Shown here: in pieces, positions 25,461-34,380 of the stretch
Numbering within the stretch: the stretch's first letter is position 1
How the letters are laid out: every line of letters starts with the position of its first letter
From: Winogradskyella aurantia
Lineage (GTDB): Bacteria; Bacteroidota; Bacteroidia; Flavobacteriales; Flavobacteriaceae
Reading direction: 5' to 3'
DNA: 64,000 nucleotides
NCBI RefSeq assembly: GCF_002266855.1
Contig: NZ_NGJN01000004.1
Location: 186,001 to 250,000, forward strand
The notes under the pieces: model-generated
Databases searched by the model: none
The model's input: only the letters and a program-made list of their open reading frames with translations
What the model was told of the DNA's origin: nothing
Translations under genes and position numbers: made by a program

Positions 25461-26519
25461 TCAATATTTATAAGCGTCGTTCATTTTTAAATCAGAAACC
25501 TGAATTGGGGGCATCGCTAACTCATTCATGATTTCTGGTGTCTTGTTATATAGCAATTGAATAATTCTATGCGGTGCAAATACATACTTTTGATTAAAGA
25601 CCTTACCCCATTTCTGAAAAATCTGCTTATTGAAAAAACCACCTTCCTTAAATTCGCTTAAAGATGCTAATTCATCTATATTCAACGATATAACATAAGA
25701 TTCCAGAGGAATGGTTTTTTTGGCAATACCTTCTAATATAGCGTGTGTAATATCATTTTCGTCCTTGGCAAAAACATTATGAATAGGTCCTAAATCAATT
25801 CGCTTAATCAATTTTGGAAATACCTTAGGCAGTTGTTTGTCTATGCCATAGGCCATGGTGTCCATATCCATTTTTCTGTCTGCGATATTTTTTAGTATTC
25901 TATAAATTTCGTCTTTGTAGTCTTCCACATTCTTACCGTCATAATTGAAATACAAATAACAAATAAACGGCCTATTATGGACCACGTCATAAAAACTCCA
26001 GCTTACTACATAAGCCGAATCAACAGCCTCAGGCGCCTCTAAAATTTTTCCCTGAACGAAGCGATTGAAAATATATTCTTTTTTTGCTGAGGAGTAATAC
26101 ACTATTGAAGCAGCTTGAAATAGTTTTCGCTTTGAAATGGGTTCTTTTTTACGCATAAGCGTATCCAAAAATTCTTCCTTCAAGATGTCAATATCAGTCA
26201 ATTTACCCAAAAACTCTTTCCGTAGCTCTAAATCATTAAAAAGATACCTAAACTCCAGATAATTGGGAAAACTTGAGTCCGTTAAGTCTACCTTCATATT
26301 CTCCTCCTCATCATACATGTATTTAACACGCATGGCTTCAATAGAGTACAACAGTAAGTCACAATATTGTTTGAACAGCAGTAGCTCTTGCTGATTACAA
26401 ATTTGCTTTTCCTGAATCGCAACTATAAGTTCCTTTAGCGTAAAATCTATCATTTTATGATAGAATACATACTGTTCTTTTGAATCTAATACAGCAGAAT
26501 CTAAAGGCGTTACAATCAT
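25461..26519 (-). CDS. Unknown protein between coiled-coil and AAA genes
   Basis: A 352-residue, mainly helical protein without signal or membrane helix. Landmarks are FYHKMIDFTLKELIVAIQ, the acidic YMYDEEENMKVDL, FICYLYFNYDGKNVEDY and the C-terminal APHRIIQLLYNKTPEIMNE. I do not recognise a family or active site. It lies 141 bp after the coiled-coil gene and 66 bp before the AAA ATPase gene on the same strand. By position it is likely a dedicated partner of those two. Confidence 0.7.
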   Translation of the reverse strand: MIVTPLDSAVLDSKEQYVFYHKMIDFTLKELIVAIQEKQICNQQELLLFKQYCDLLLYSIEAMRVKYMYDEEENMKVDLTDSSFPNYLEFRYLFNDLELRKEFLGKLTDIDILKEEFLDTLMRKKEPISKRKLFQAASIVYYSSAKKEYIFNRFVQGKILEAPEAVDSAYVVSWSFYDVVHNRPFICYLYFNYDGKNVEDYKDEIYRILKNIADRKMDMDTMAYGIDKQLPKVFPKLIKRIDLGPIHNVFAKDENDITHAILEGIAKKTIPLESYVISLNIDELASLSEFKEGGFFNKQIFQKWGKVFNQKYVFAPHRIIQLLYNKTPEIMNELAMPPIQVSDLKMNDAYKY

Positions 26520-26660
26520 TTTTTAGCTTGGATAATTAATTTACGTACAAGGCCTTAAATACAGCCTCATCTAATTTAGCAAATTCAACACATTAGGGAA
26601 TACTCAAAGCACTGAATCGATATGTGGTCGTTAATGGAAAATACCTCTTCTCAGTCGTGA

Positions 26661-27998
26661 CTACGAAAGCAAATCATCATTCTGCTCATTTGGTTTATTT
26701 TCTCCCTTAGGCTCTGTCTCCTCAGTAGCGTTCGGATTTGCCTTGTAATATTCATCAAAGATATCTTTCATGTCAATGCCGTAGCGATTAGCAAAATTTT
26801 TCTGAATCTCATCATCTTTCACGCGAATCTCTTTTAAGGCCTCGGCATAACTACCGTAAACCCCCTGCATCACTTTTTCATGTACCGGGATATTATCCAT
26901 CATTTCTTGTCGTGCTTTGGCACTAGCCGTGTGCATTGCTGCTAAGGTTTCGCCAATATGCTCATCTGTTTTAACACCGAGATGCTCTAAAATAGCTGCA
27001 AACTCTTGGTCCGTCCTAGCCTTTAAAGCTACCACATAACCATCATAGTAATTTAAGCGCTCATCCGTATCGCTTTTGAGTTTAGCCCGATGGGTTTGAA
27101 GATTACTTCGTAAGGAGGTTAGCACCTTAATGGTAAGGTTGTGCTTGTGCACAAAACTATCTTTTGAAGCGGCCAAAGTCGTGTAAGCATTCTTGAGACC
27201 TTCTAATTCTTCGACCTTCTGCTCTAACTGGGTTACCCGCTCCAAAGTTTCTGAATACTCCGTAGATTGTTTATCCGATACTTCGTCTAGAGCCTGTCTT
27301 GCCTGCTTTAATAGCGCATACTGCTCCTCCAGTCTAGATTCGACTTCCTTCTTTTTCTCAAGTGCTTTTGTGTGGTTTTTACTAGCCTCTACAATCGCTG
27401 TTTTTAAACTTTCCTCGACTTCTTTAATTTCTAGTTCCCTATCCTTAAGTCGCTTAATAGCCGCCTGACTCTTAAATGATAATTCGTTTAATAAAGTCTG
27501 TACATCTGCATTTTCAATGCGCTGTTGAAACATGGCCTTTGCTCTGTTGTCTGCAGAACCTCTTTCTTTTTGGGCCGCTGCTAACTCGTCCTCTGCCTTT
27601 TTTATTTTACTCTTTCTTCCCCATAAATTATTCCACCAGGTGTCCGGTTTATTTTGAGCATCTTCCAATTCCACCTTGGCACGTTCCAAACGCTTTACGG
27701 CATTATCTATAACCTTTTGCTCTTCTGCATTTAATGCAGAAAACCCCTCAAACATAATACCAACCTCATCTTGGTAATCAGTAAGGTCTTTAATGGCGTC
27801 TAACAAGGTTGTACGGTCTTTTTCGGCCATTTCAACTACATTATCTAAAGTAGCATTCAATATTTTTTGACGACTCTCTGGATCATCTTCTTGAGCTAAT
27901 TTAGATTTCATTTGGTCAATAGCCTTTCCCCAATTAACGTCAACCTTTTCAGCTTTTTCGTTTGAGTTTGTTTCTAATAAGTCAAAGTCTTCAGACAT
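26661..27998 (-). CDS. Long coiled-coil protein, first gene of the AAA block
   Basis: The 445-residue protein is almost entirely helical coiled coil (about residues 45-330), interrupted by a tryptophan-rich hinge (PDTWWNNLWGRKSK) near residue 118, with a long run of charged heptads. The ends are acidic and look disordered (TEETEPKGENKPNEQND). No membrane helix or signal is present. Such proteins are often annotated microtubule-binding protein in Bacteroidota on coiled-coil similarity alone; that name should not be trusted. It may be a filament or scaffold for the AAA ATPase encoded 1.3 kb downstream. Confidence 0.75.
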   Translation of the reverse strand: MSEDFDLLETNSNEKAEKVDVNWGKAIDQMKSKLAQEDDPESRQKILNATLDNVVEMAEKDRTTLLDAIKDLTDYQDEVGIMFEGFSALNAEEQKVIDNAVKRLERAKVELEDAQNKPDTWWNNLWGRKSKIKKAEDELAAAQKERGSADNRAKAMFQQRIENADVQTLLNELSFKSQAAIKRLKDRELEIKEVEESLKTAIVEASKNHTKALEKKKEVESRLEEQYALLKQARQALDEVSDKQSTEYSETLERVTQLEQKVEELEGLKNAYTTLAASKDSFVHKHNLTIKVLTSLRSNLQTHRAKLKSDTDERLNYYDGYVVALKARTDQEFAAILEHLGVKTDEHIGETLAAMHTASAKARQEMMDNIPVHEKVMQGVYGSYAEALKEIRVKDDEIQKNFANRYGIDMKDIFDEYYKANPNATEETEPKGENKPNEQNDDLLS

Positions 27999-28160
27999 AC
28001 TGTATTATATTAAGTATTAAAATTATGAGTAAGCCAATTTCGGTATTTTTATAAGAGAATAAAAATTTTGCCCCACAAATTATAAGTAGTAAATGTTATA
28101 AAATTGTTACAATCATTGCTAAAGTAAAAGAGTTAACTAATTTTATAAAAAAACTAACCT

Positions 28161-28931
28161 ATGAAATCTTATACCACGTTATTGGTAGTGTTTGTAGCAC
28201 TGCTTTATTTGAATTGTAAAGACGAAAAAAAGACGATTGAAACGGCAGAGAGTGTAACTGAGAATACCGCTGATGACGCTTTGAAAATAATCCCAATTGA
28301 ACATGCCACTTTAATTTTAGAGTCTGGTGATGATGTCATTTATGTAGATCCAACAGGAGGAGCTGAAGCATTTAAGGGCCAAAAACCACCAACACTAATA
28401 CTTATCACTGATATTCATGGCGATCATTTAAGCCTCAAGACTTTAGATAAGTTAAACCTAGAAAACAGCAAAATTATTGCTCCTAAGGCTGTTGCTGATA
28501 AAATACCAAGTACAACAGCTAATAATGTTAAGGTTTTAAATAACGGAGAAACCACCATCGTAGATGAACTATCTATTGAAGCGATTCCTATGTACAATCT
28601 TAGAGAAGAGGCCCTTAAATTCCACGAAAAAGGAAGAGGTAACGGTTATGTGCTTACCTTAAACAATGAGCGGATTTATATTTCTGGAGACACGGAAGAC
28701 ATTCCCGAAATGCGAAATCTTAAAAATATTGATAAGGCATTTGTATGTATGAACCTGCCCTATACAATGCCTGTGGAAAGTGCTGCCAGTGCTGTTTTAG
28801 ACTTTAAGCCAAAAGAAATCTATCCATATCATTACAGAGGAACCGCTGGTTTCAGTGATATTAATCAATTCAAGTCCATGGTCAATGAAAAGGATAAATC
28901 CATTAAGGTTACATTTTTGGAATGGTATTAA
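28161..28931 (+). CDS. Metallo-beta-lactamase fold lipoprotein (UlaG-like)
   Basis: A 256-residue protein with a lipoprotein signal (lipobox LYLNC, Cys19) and a metallo-beta-lactamase fold. The metal motif reads TDIHGDH at residues 83-89, with Asp84 where the usual HxHxDH has its first His. Later ligands are likely SGDTEDIPEM and the C-terminal YHYRG. It is closest to the UlaG/MBL-fold metal-dependent hydrolases. Location is probably the periplasmic face of a membrane. Substrate unknown. Monocistronic. Confidence 0.82.
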   Translation: MKSYTTLLVVFVALLYLNCKDEKKTIETAESVTENTADDALKIIPIEHATLILESGDDVIYVDPTGGAEAFKGQKPPTLILITDIHGDHLSLKTLDKLNLENSKIIAPKAVADKIPSTTANNVKVLNNGETTIVDELSIEAIPMYNLREEALKFHEKGRGNGYVLTLNNERIYISGDTEDIPEMRNLKNIDKAFVCMNLPYTMPVESAASAVLDFKPKEIYPYHYRGTAGFSDINQFKSMVNEKDKSIKVTFLEWY

Positions 28932-29124
28932 TTAACAAACTGATTTGTTAATAACTTATAGTTTTCGGTCAATGAACCCTAAAACACTGCATTTAAGCTT
29001 AATTAATGGGCATTTCATCGGATAAAATGGCAACGCGTTTTCGTAATTAATTTGTAATTAAAGATTTAGCAAAAGGATTTTTTTCTATATTAGCAATTGA
29101 AACCCAATTCTAACCATATAAATC

Positions 29125-29349
29125 ATGCTTAACCTAATGATTCCGAAAGCTTTCCTTGTCTCAACAACGCATCTGACCATGATTTTAATCGCCGTGGCAT
29201 CCATATTCATGGTTTTTATAATTATTGCCATTGTTAAAATGTATAGATTAAAGGCTGAAAACAAAAAACTGATGGAAACAAATGCATTTAAAGATATTGA
29301 CGAATCCTACAAGGATTTTACTGGAGGCCACCTTTATGGTGACCATTAA
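29125..29349 (+). CDS. Small single-helix membrane protein
   Basis: A 74-residue protein with one strong membrane helix (about residues 17-42) and a charged tail AENKKLMETNAFKDIDESYKD-like ending in HLYGDH. ATG at 29125 follows a 190-bp leader. The codon use and the clean single-helix architecture make it likely real. I know no function for it. Confidence 0.55.
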   Translation: MLNLMIPKAFLVSTTHLTMILIAVASIFMVFIIIAIVKMYRLKAENKKLMETNAFKDIDESYKDFTGGHLYGDH

Positions 29350-29380
29350 GGCACTAGAATATAGTCGAATGTACTGAAAG

Positions 29381-29405
29381 AAAAAACCAAGGTACTACGT
29401 ACCTT
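29381..29405 (-). terminator. Terminator of the ettA transcript
   Basis: On the minus strand AAGGTAC (29405-29399) and GTACCTT (29395-29389) form a 7-bp stem with a 3-base loop, followed by GG and six T residues. It lies 13 bp beyond the ettA stop. Confidence 0.75.
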
Positions 29406-29418
29406 AAGCCAATGTTCC

Positions 29419-31110
29419 TTAGCGCACCAGTTTTTTATACTTTATGCGTTTTGGGATCATATCCCCTCCTAAACGCTTCTTCTTATTTTCTTCATAATCG
29501 CTGAAGCTACCTTCAAAGAAATAGACTTGAGAATTACCCTCAAACGCCAATATATGCGTACAGATCCGATCTAAGAACCATCTATCGTGACTTATTATAA
29601 CTGCGCATCCTGCAAAGTTTTCCAAACCCTCTTCCAATGCACGTAATGTATTAACATCTAAGTCGTTAGTTGGCTCATCTAAAAGTAATACATTACCCTC
29701 TTCTCTTAAGGTCATTGCAAGGTGCAAACGGTTACGTTCACCACCAGATAATAACTTGACTTTTTTGTTTTGTTCGCTTCCAGAAAAATTAAATCGGCTT
29801 AGATAAGCTCTAGAATTGACTTGACGGTTACCCATCATTATAAGCTCTTGTTCGTCGCTAAAATTTTGCCAAATGGTTTTTTCTGGATCAATATTAGAAT
29901 GGCTCTGATCCACATATGCAATCTTAGCAGTTTCCCCAACTTTAAATTCACCTTTGTCCGGAGTCTCCTCGCCCATTATCATCTTGAAGATTGTAGTCTT
30001 ACCAGCTCCGTTTGGGCCAATAACACCTACAATCCCCGCTTGGGGCAGTTTGAAATTTAAATCTTCATAAAGTAATTTATCGCCATAGGCCTTACTTACT
30101 CCTATGGCCTCAATAACATTTGTACCTAGTCGAGGTCCATTGGGTATGTAGATCTCAAGCTTTTCATCAAGTTGTTTTTGGTCTTGATTCATCAGCTTGT
30201 CGTAATTTTTTAATCGTGCCTTTTGCTTTGTTTGCCGTCCTTTAGCACCTTGCCTGACCCACTCTAATTCTCGCTCTAAGGTTTTTTGCCTTTTTGAGGC
30301 CACCTTACTTTCTTGTGCCATGCGCTTAGACTTTTGGTCTAACCAAGATGAATAATTTCCCTTCCAGGGAATACCTTCACCACGGTCCAGTTCAAGAATC
30401 CAACCCGCTACATTATCAAGAAAATACCTATCGTGGGTTACCGCAATAACGGTTCCCTTATATTGTGCCAAGTGATGCTCTAGCCAATGTACAGATTCCG
30501 CATCTAAATGGTTAGTGGGCTCATCAAGGAGGAGCACATCTGGTTCCTGAAGAAGCAATCGGCACAGGGCTACACGACGACGTTCGCCTCCGGAAAGCAC
30601 TGAAATTTTCTTGTCCCCTTCAGGTGTCCTTAAGGCATCCATAGCAATCTCTAACTTAGTGTCTAGTTCCCAGGCATTGGAAGCATCAATTTTATCCTGA
30701 AGCTCAGCTTGCCTATTCATCAATTTCTCCATCTTATCAGGATTACTATAAACCTCCTCTAAACCAAACTGTTCATTAATATTATTGTATTCATCTAATA
30801 TAGCCACCGTTTCAGCAGCCCCTTCCTTAACCACTTCCAAAACTGTTTTTTCGTCATCCAAAATGGGTTCCTGCTCTAAGTAACCAACTGTATAACCTGG
30901 TTTAAAAATAACATCACCTTGATAGTTTTTGTCAACACCTGCAATAATTTTAAGCAAGGTCGACTTACCTGACCCATTAAGACCTAGGATACCAATCTTG
31001 GCGCCATAAAAAAAGCTTAAGTGTATATTTTTTAGAACCGGAGTATTAGCTCCCTGAAAGGTCTTTGTAAGACCCGACATAGCGAAAATTACTTGTTTAT
31101 CATCACTCAT
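29419..31110 (-). CDS. ettA: Energy-dependent translational throttle protein (ABC-F)
   Basis: This 563-residue protein has two ABC ATPase domains and no membrane segment. Walker A motifs are GLNGSGKST near residue 43 and GPNGAGKTT near 357; signatures are LSGGERRR and LSGGERNR, and both domains have LLLDEPTN. Length and layout fit EttA, which binds the ribosomal E site and gates the first elongation step according to the ATP/ADP ratio. Its ATG overlaps the stop codon of the upstream small membrane protein gene (TAATG), so the two are likely coupled. Confidence 0.92.
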   Translation of the reverse strand: MSDDKQVIFAMSGLTKTFQGANTPVLKNIHLSFFYGAKIGILGLNGSGKSTLLKIIAGVDKNYQGDVIFKPGYTVGYLEQEPILDDEKTVLEVVKEGAAETVAILDEYNNINEQFGLEEVYSNPDKMEKLMNRQAELQDKIDASNAWELDTKLEIAMDALRTPEGDKKISVLSGGERRRVALCRLLLQEPDVLLLDEPTNHLDAESVHWLEHHLAQYKGTVIAVTHDRYFLDNVAGWILELDRGEGIPWKGNYSSWLDQKSKRMAQESKVASKRQKTLERELEWVRQGAKGRQTKQKARLKNYDKLMNQDQKQLDEKLEIYIPNGPRLGTNVIEAIGVSKAYGDKLLYEDLNFKLPQAGIVGVIGPNGAGKTTIFKMIMGEETPDKGEFKVGETAKIAYVDQSHSNIDPEKTIWQNFSDEQELIMMGNRQVNSRAYLSRFNFSGSEQNKKVKLLSGGERNRLHLAMTLREEGNVLLLDEPTNDLDVNTLRALEEGLENFAGCAVIISHDRWFLDRICTHILAFEGNSQVYFFEGSFSDYEENKKKRLGGDMIPKRIKYKKLVR

Positions 31111-31292
31111 TACACACGACCTTTTAATGCATTAAACACCCAGGCAATTGCAAAAAACCCTACTCCGACGGCAGCGAATCCCCAACCGGCAACTTCATCG
31201 TATCTAAAGGCACCTAAGGCAATTAATCCCAGCCCTACAAATATCATTATCCATGTTGCCCAAGAGAGTACCGTATTTTTATTCATAGCCAT
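31110..31292 (-). CDS. CAL67264-type small membrane protein
   Basis: The 60-residue protein has two membrane helices (about residues 9-27 and 35-55) with FRYDEVAGWGF between them and a basic end, ALKGRV. I recognise it as the CAL67264 family of Flavobacteriia, of unknown function. An internal ATG two codons later is an alternative start. Its stop overlaps the ettA start, a linkage suggesting a common transcript. Confidence 0.8.
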   Translation of the reverse strand: MAMNKNTVLSWATWIMIFVGLGLIALGAFRYDEVAGWGFAAVGVGFFAIAWVFNALKGRV

Positions 31293-31341
31293 AATTAAAA
31301 TTTTAGTTTTGGTTAGTTATTCGCAAATATCGTGATTTTAT

Positions 31342-31371
31342 AAAAAAAAGTATTCCTATGTGGAATGCTTT
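31342..31371 (-). terminator. Terminator of the pirin transcript
   Basis: AAAGTATTCC at 31347-31356 pairs with GGAATGCTTT at 31362-31371 through one G-T wobble, with a 5-base loop. On the minus strand it runs into eight or nine T residues. It ends the transcript of the two pirin genes. Confidence 0.85.
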
Positions 31372-31396
31372 TTATTATTATTGGATTGTATTCTAA

Positions 31397-32113
31397 TTAG
31401 GCCATGGGAACTTCAATCAAAATAACTTCTGCATTATCGTTTGCAGAGATTTTAACTGTATCTGTTTTAGATATTCCCATGGCATCCCTCTTTTTCAAGG
31501 TATTACCAGAAATTTCAATTTCACCATCTACAACAAATACATAAACCCCATTATTGTTTGATTTTAAATTTAATTCAACAGTCTTGTTACTCTCCAACTG
31601 GGTTCTGTAAATATAGGCCTGCTGGCTAATCGGCAGAGCTTTACCTATTGGTTTATCCTTAGGCGCAACTACTGTTTGTAGTTTATTTATTCTATCTTCT
31701 ATTGGGAACTGACGCTGATCATAATGTGGTTCTACGTTCATTTCCTCAGGAATAATCCATAACTGAAGAAAATTAACTTCATCCGTTTTGCTATCGTTAA
31801 ACTCGGAATGTGTTAAACCAGTTCCTGCACTCATGACCTGAACTTCACCGATCTCAATAGCGCGCTTATTCCCCATACTATCCTTATGGGATAGGGCGCC
31901 TTTTAAAGGTATGGAGATGATTTCCATATTCTGGTGAGGGTGCGTTCCAAATCCCATTTTGGGTTGAACCAAGTCATCATTTAGAACCCTTAACATTCCA
32001 AAATTCATACGCTCAGGATTGTGATAACCAGCAAAGCTGAAGGTGTGATAGGATTTTAACCATCCATGATTGGCATATCCTCTCGAGTCTGCTCTATGTA
32101 TTATAGTATTCAT
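31397..32113 (-). CDS. Pirin family protein, YhaK-like
   Basis: A 238-residue bicupin. The N-terminal cupin has the metal ligand motif HPHQNME near residue 58 and GLTHSEFN near 100, as in pirins of the YhaK/YhhW group; these bind a metal and some have quercetin dioxygenase activity or act as redox sensors. It is the second gene of a pair with another pirin (18-bp gap), downstream of a palindrome that I infer to be a MarR operator. Substrate not determined. Confidence 0.9.
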   Translation of the reverse strand: MNTIIHRADSRGYANHGWLKSYHTFSFAGYHNPERMNFGMLRVLNDDLVQPKMGFGTHPHQNMEIISIPLKGALSHKDSMGNKRAIEIGEVQVMSAGTGLTHSEFNDSKTDEVNFLQLWIIPEEMNVEPHYDQRQFPIEDRINKLQTVVAPKDKPIGKALPISQQAYIYRTQLESNKTVELNLKSNNNGVYVFVVDGEIEISGNTLKKRDAMGISKTDTVKISANDNAEVILIEVPMA

Positions 32114-32131
32114 ATCATCTAATTTTTGTTA

Positions 32132-33004
32132 TTAATTTCTTGGTAAGAAGCCCATTTTACCCATTTGATAGTCTCTCATGGCCTCTAAAAGTTCCGTTTG
32201 AGTGTTCATTACATAAGGTCCATATGTTGCTACAGGTTCATTAAATGGTTCTCCTGAAAGGAAAAGCAACTGGCTGTCTGATGTTACCTCAATGGAAATA
32301 CCATCACCATCTTGCTGAAACTGGATGAGCTGATCAGCATCTAATTGCAGGTTATGTTGGCCATTCACTCTTACATCCCCTTTTAATAAATAAAGCAACC
32401 CCTGATGTATATCCGGAAATAATATAGACTCTTTACCGCCCTCCTTGGCGTCAATCATAAATGCGTTCACGGCTGTCTGGGTGTTTATAATACCTTTCTT
32501 ATTTTGAAGATGTCCGGCAACGACCTTAGTTTTAACTTTCCCATCAGTTGATATAACAATTGGAAATTCATCTGATTTACCATGTTGATATTGGGCAGGA
32601 ATCATTTTTTTATCTGATGGTAAATTCAACCAAAGCTGAATGCCCTCTATCGTACCGCCTTGTTTAACAAATGCCTCTGTTGGTTTCTCTGCATGAATAA
32701 TTCCTCTTCCAGCCGTGGTCCACTGCACATCACCGGCCCGAACGACACTTTCATTCCCTAATGAATCCCTGTGAAGTTGCTCACCTTGGAATAAAAATGT
32801 CACCGGCTCGAAACCGCGATGCGGGTGAGGCCCAAGGTCAAAAGGATTATTACGCTCAGAAATATCATAGGGACCATAATGATGTAATAACACAAATGGA
32901 TCAATCCCATCGATTTCACTGGTGGGCAGTGGTTGCCGTAATCTAATAGGGCCCATATTAACAAAATCGGCACGCCCTACTGTTTTTATTGTATTTAAAT
33001 TCAT
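32132..33004 (-). CDS. Pirin family protein
   Basis: A 290-residue bicupin with the pirin metal motif GPHPHRGFEP near residue 57 and GRGIIHAEKP near 100, followed by a pirin C-terminal domain with FLSGEPFNEPV. It is first in the two-gene pirin transcript. Its promoter region (33005-33065) contains a perfect 20-bp palindrome, and the MarR-type regulator gene lies just upstream. Such pirins often respond to quinones or electrophiles. Confidence 0.9.
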   Translation of the reverse strand: MNLNTIKTVGRADFVNMGPIRLRQPLPTSEIDGIDPFVLLHHYGPYDISERNNPFDLGPHPHRGFEPVTFLFQGEQLHRDSLGNESVVRAGDVQWTTAGRGIIHAEKPTEAFVKQGGTIEGIQLWLNLPSDKKMIPAQYQHGKSDEFPIVISTDGKVKTKVVAGHLQNKKGIINTQTAVNAFMIDAKEGGKESILFPDIHQGLLYLLKGDVRVNGQHNLQLDADQLIQFQQDGDGISIEVTSDSQLLFLSGEPFNEPVATYGPYVMNTQTELLEAMRDYQMGKMGFLPRN

Positions 33005-33027
33005 TTTACTCTTTTTGTTAGATGTAT

Positions 33028-33047
33028 ATATTTTCCATGGAAAATAT
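33028..33047. promoter_or_regulatory. Perfect 20-bp palindrome, probable MarR operator
   Basis: ATATTTTCCATGGAAAATAT reads identically on both strands. It lies 24 bp upstream of the first pirin gene, in the intergenic gap after the MarR gene. A related inverted repeat with the same TTCCnnGGAA core lies upstream of the transcript that contains the MarR gene itself, as expected for an autoregulated regulon. Binding is inferred. Confidence 0.65.
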
Positions 33048-33065
33048 TAAGTTAAAAAAATACGT

Positions 33066-33503
33066 CTATCTCATTTTATCTAAAAGATAGCTCAACTGTT
33101 TTGCCTCTTCTTCGTTTAGATTTTTTAACAACTCGCTATTAAATTTTTTGGGGATGGCATCTAGCAAGGCCAAACCACCATCTGTAATTGCTATTTTTAC
33201 TACACGCCTGTCATATTCGCAAGTCAAACGTTGAATGTAGTTTTTCGCACATAACTTGTCCATTAAACGGGTAGCGTTTGGTGATCGTTCCAACATTCGG
33301 TCTTTAATGGTTTGCACTTTTAGTGGTTCGTCAGCCCCTTTTAGGATTCTTAAAATATTATATTGTTGTGGAGAAATACCGTAATCCTTAAAAAATTCAT
33401 TTTGGCAACTATTTATCCAGTTGGCGGTGTAAATGATATTCAATAGAGCCTTAACTCTATAGTTTTCAAATTTTGAATTAATATCTTTAGCTAAATCACC
33501 CAT
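33066..33503 (-). CDS. MarR family transcriptional regulator
   Basis: The 145-residue protein is a winged-helix regulator: YNILRILKGADEPLKVQTIKDRML, then SPNATRLMDKLCAKNYIQRL (recognition helix) and the wing CEYDRRVVKIAITDGG. MarR dimers usually bind palindromic operators and release them when a ligand or an oxidised cysteine changes the dimer. Cysteines are present near the N-terminal and DNA-binding segments. It is the third gene of a transcript with a flavin reductase and a GNAT gene. Likely targets are the palindromes at 33028 and 34381. Confidence 0.88.
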   Translation of the reverse strand: MGDLAKDINSKFENYRVKALLNIIYTANWINSCQNEFFKDYGISPQQYNILRILKGADEPLKVQTIKDRMLERSPNATRLMDKLCAKNYIQRLTCEYDRRVVKIAITDGGLALLDAIPKKFNSELLKNLNEEEAKQLSYLLDKMR

Positions 33504-33518
33504 CCCTTCAGTTTAAAT

Positions 33519-33800
33519 CTAATATAACACGTCAGAATACTCATCTTTCTTTTTAAAAACAGCACTTGCAAAAGGACACAGGGGCATAATTTTTAGATCT
33601 TTCGACCTGGCATACTCAACAGCCTCATGAACCAACTTATAGCCTACCCCCTGCCCCTGAAATGATTCATCTACTTCGGTGTGATCAATGATAAATTTAT
33701 CTGACCCAGCATAACTATAAGTCATTTGTGCCTTTTTCTCTCCACTTATCTCTATAAAGAACTCTCCTTTTTTGTCACTGTTATGTTGTTTGATTTCCAT
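33519..33800 (-). CDS. Small GNAT N-acetyltransferase (YidJ/COG2388-like)
   Basis: A 93-residue protein with the compact GNAT fold: DESFQGQGVGYKLVHEAVE for acetyl-CoA binding, then ARSKDLKIMPLCPFAS. This minimal family lacks the usual N-terminal strands. The substrate is not known. It lies between the flavin reductase gene (2-bp gap) and the MarR gene (15-bp gap). Confidence 0.85.
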   Translation of the reverse strand: MEIKQHNSDKKGEFFIEISGEKKAQMTYSYAGSDKFIIDHTEVDESFQGQGVGYKLVHEAVEYARSKDLKIMPLCPFASAVFKKKDEYSDVLY

Positions 33801-33802
33801 AA

Positions 33803-34333
33803 TTATAAGCTCTCTTTAAATTGTCTCACCTCCTTTAATAGTGCTTTGTTTAATTCCTCATTCACAATTTTCCCAGAATCAAAATTTTTATGAAATGAGG
33901 GCAAGGAGAATATTCCGGCAATTTTGGCTTCGTGTCTAGGAAAACGATCAGATGCCATAGCCAAAACGGATGCGCCACCACGCTCACCGGGAGATGTCGC
34001 CATAAGCAGCATAGGTTTACCTAGGAATGTCTTGGCTTCAACTCTAGACGCCCAGTCAAAAACATTTTTAAATGCGCCAGAATACGCACCATTATATTCA
34101 GCTAGAGACAAAACGATTCCATCAGCGTCTTTTATTTCTCTAATAAAAGAAACGGATTGTTCTGGAAAACCATGGTCTCTTTCCCTATCAGAACTATAAA
34201 TGGGCATCTCAAAATCATTCAAATTCAATTCCTTAACAGTTACGCCCCCAACCAAATGGGCAGCATAATTTGCCAGTTGCCTGTTTATAGAGGTACTACT
34301 GTTGCTGCCAGCTAACGCTATTATTGTTTTCAT
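33803..34333 (-). CDS. NADPH-dependent FMN reductase / quinone reductase
   Basis: From the ATG at 34333 the protein has 176 residues (a TTG 15 bp upstream is possible). Flavodoxin-like fold with ALAGSNSSTSINRQ at the N-terminus (phosphate-binding loop) and SLAEYNGAYSG and ATSPGERGGA around the flavin. It would reduce quinones, azo compounds or FMN using NAD(P)H. It is first in the operon with GNAT and MarR genes and has a palindrome 47 bp upstream. This combination suggests a response to electrophiles or quinones. Confidence 0.88.
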   Translation of the reverse strand: MKTIIALAGSNSSTSINRQLANYAAHLVGGVTVKELNLNDFEMPIYSSDRERDHGFPEQSVSFIREIKDADGIVLSLAEYNGAYSGAFKNVFDWASRVEAKTFLGKPMLLMATSPGERGGASVLAMASDRFPRHEAKIAGIFSLPSFHKNFDSGKIVNEELNKALLKEVRQFKESL

Positions 34334-34380
34334 ACTTAATTTATTCAATTTTACTGTAACAAATGTAATATATTATTATT

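Noticed and set aside
26661..27998. Microtubule-binding or TelA (toxic anion resistance) identity for the coiled-coil protein
   Set aside because: Only generic coiled-coil features are visible; I could not find the conserved TelA segments, and microtubule-binding is a name from coiled-coil similarity.
18979..27998. Known antiphage system such as CBASS or Thoeris
   Set aside because: No nucleotidyltransferase, TIR, reverse transcriptase or restriction domain is visible, and the genes look like chromosomal, native-composition genes.
28932..28951. Palindrome TTAACAAA/TTTGTTAA as a terminator
   Set aside because: The 8-bp stem is AT-rich and has no following T tract on either strand, so it was not called.
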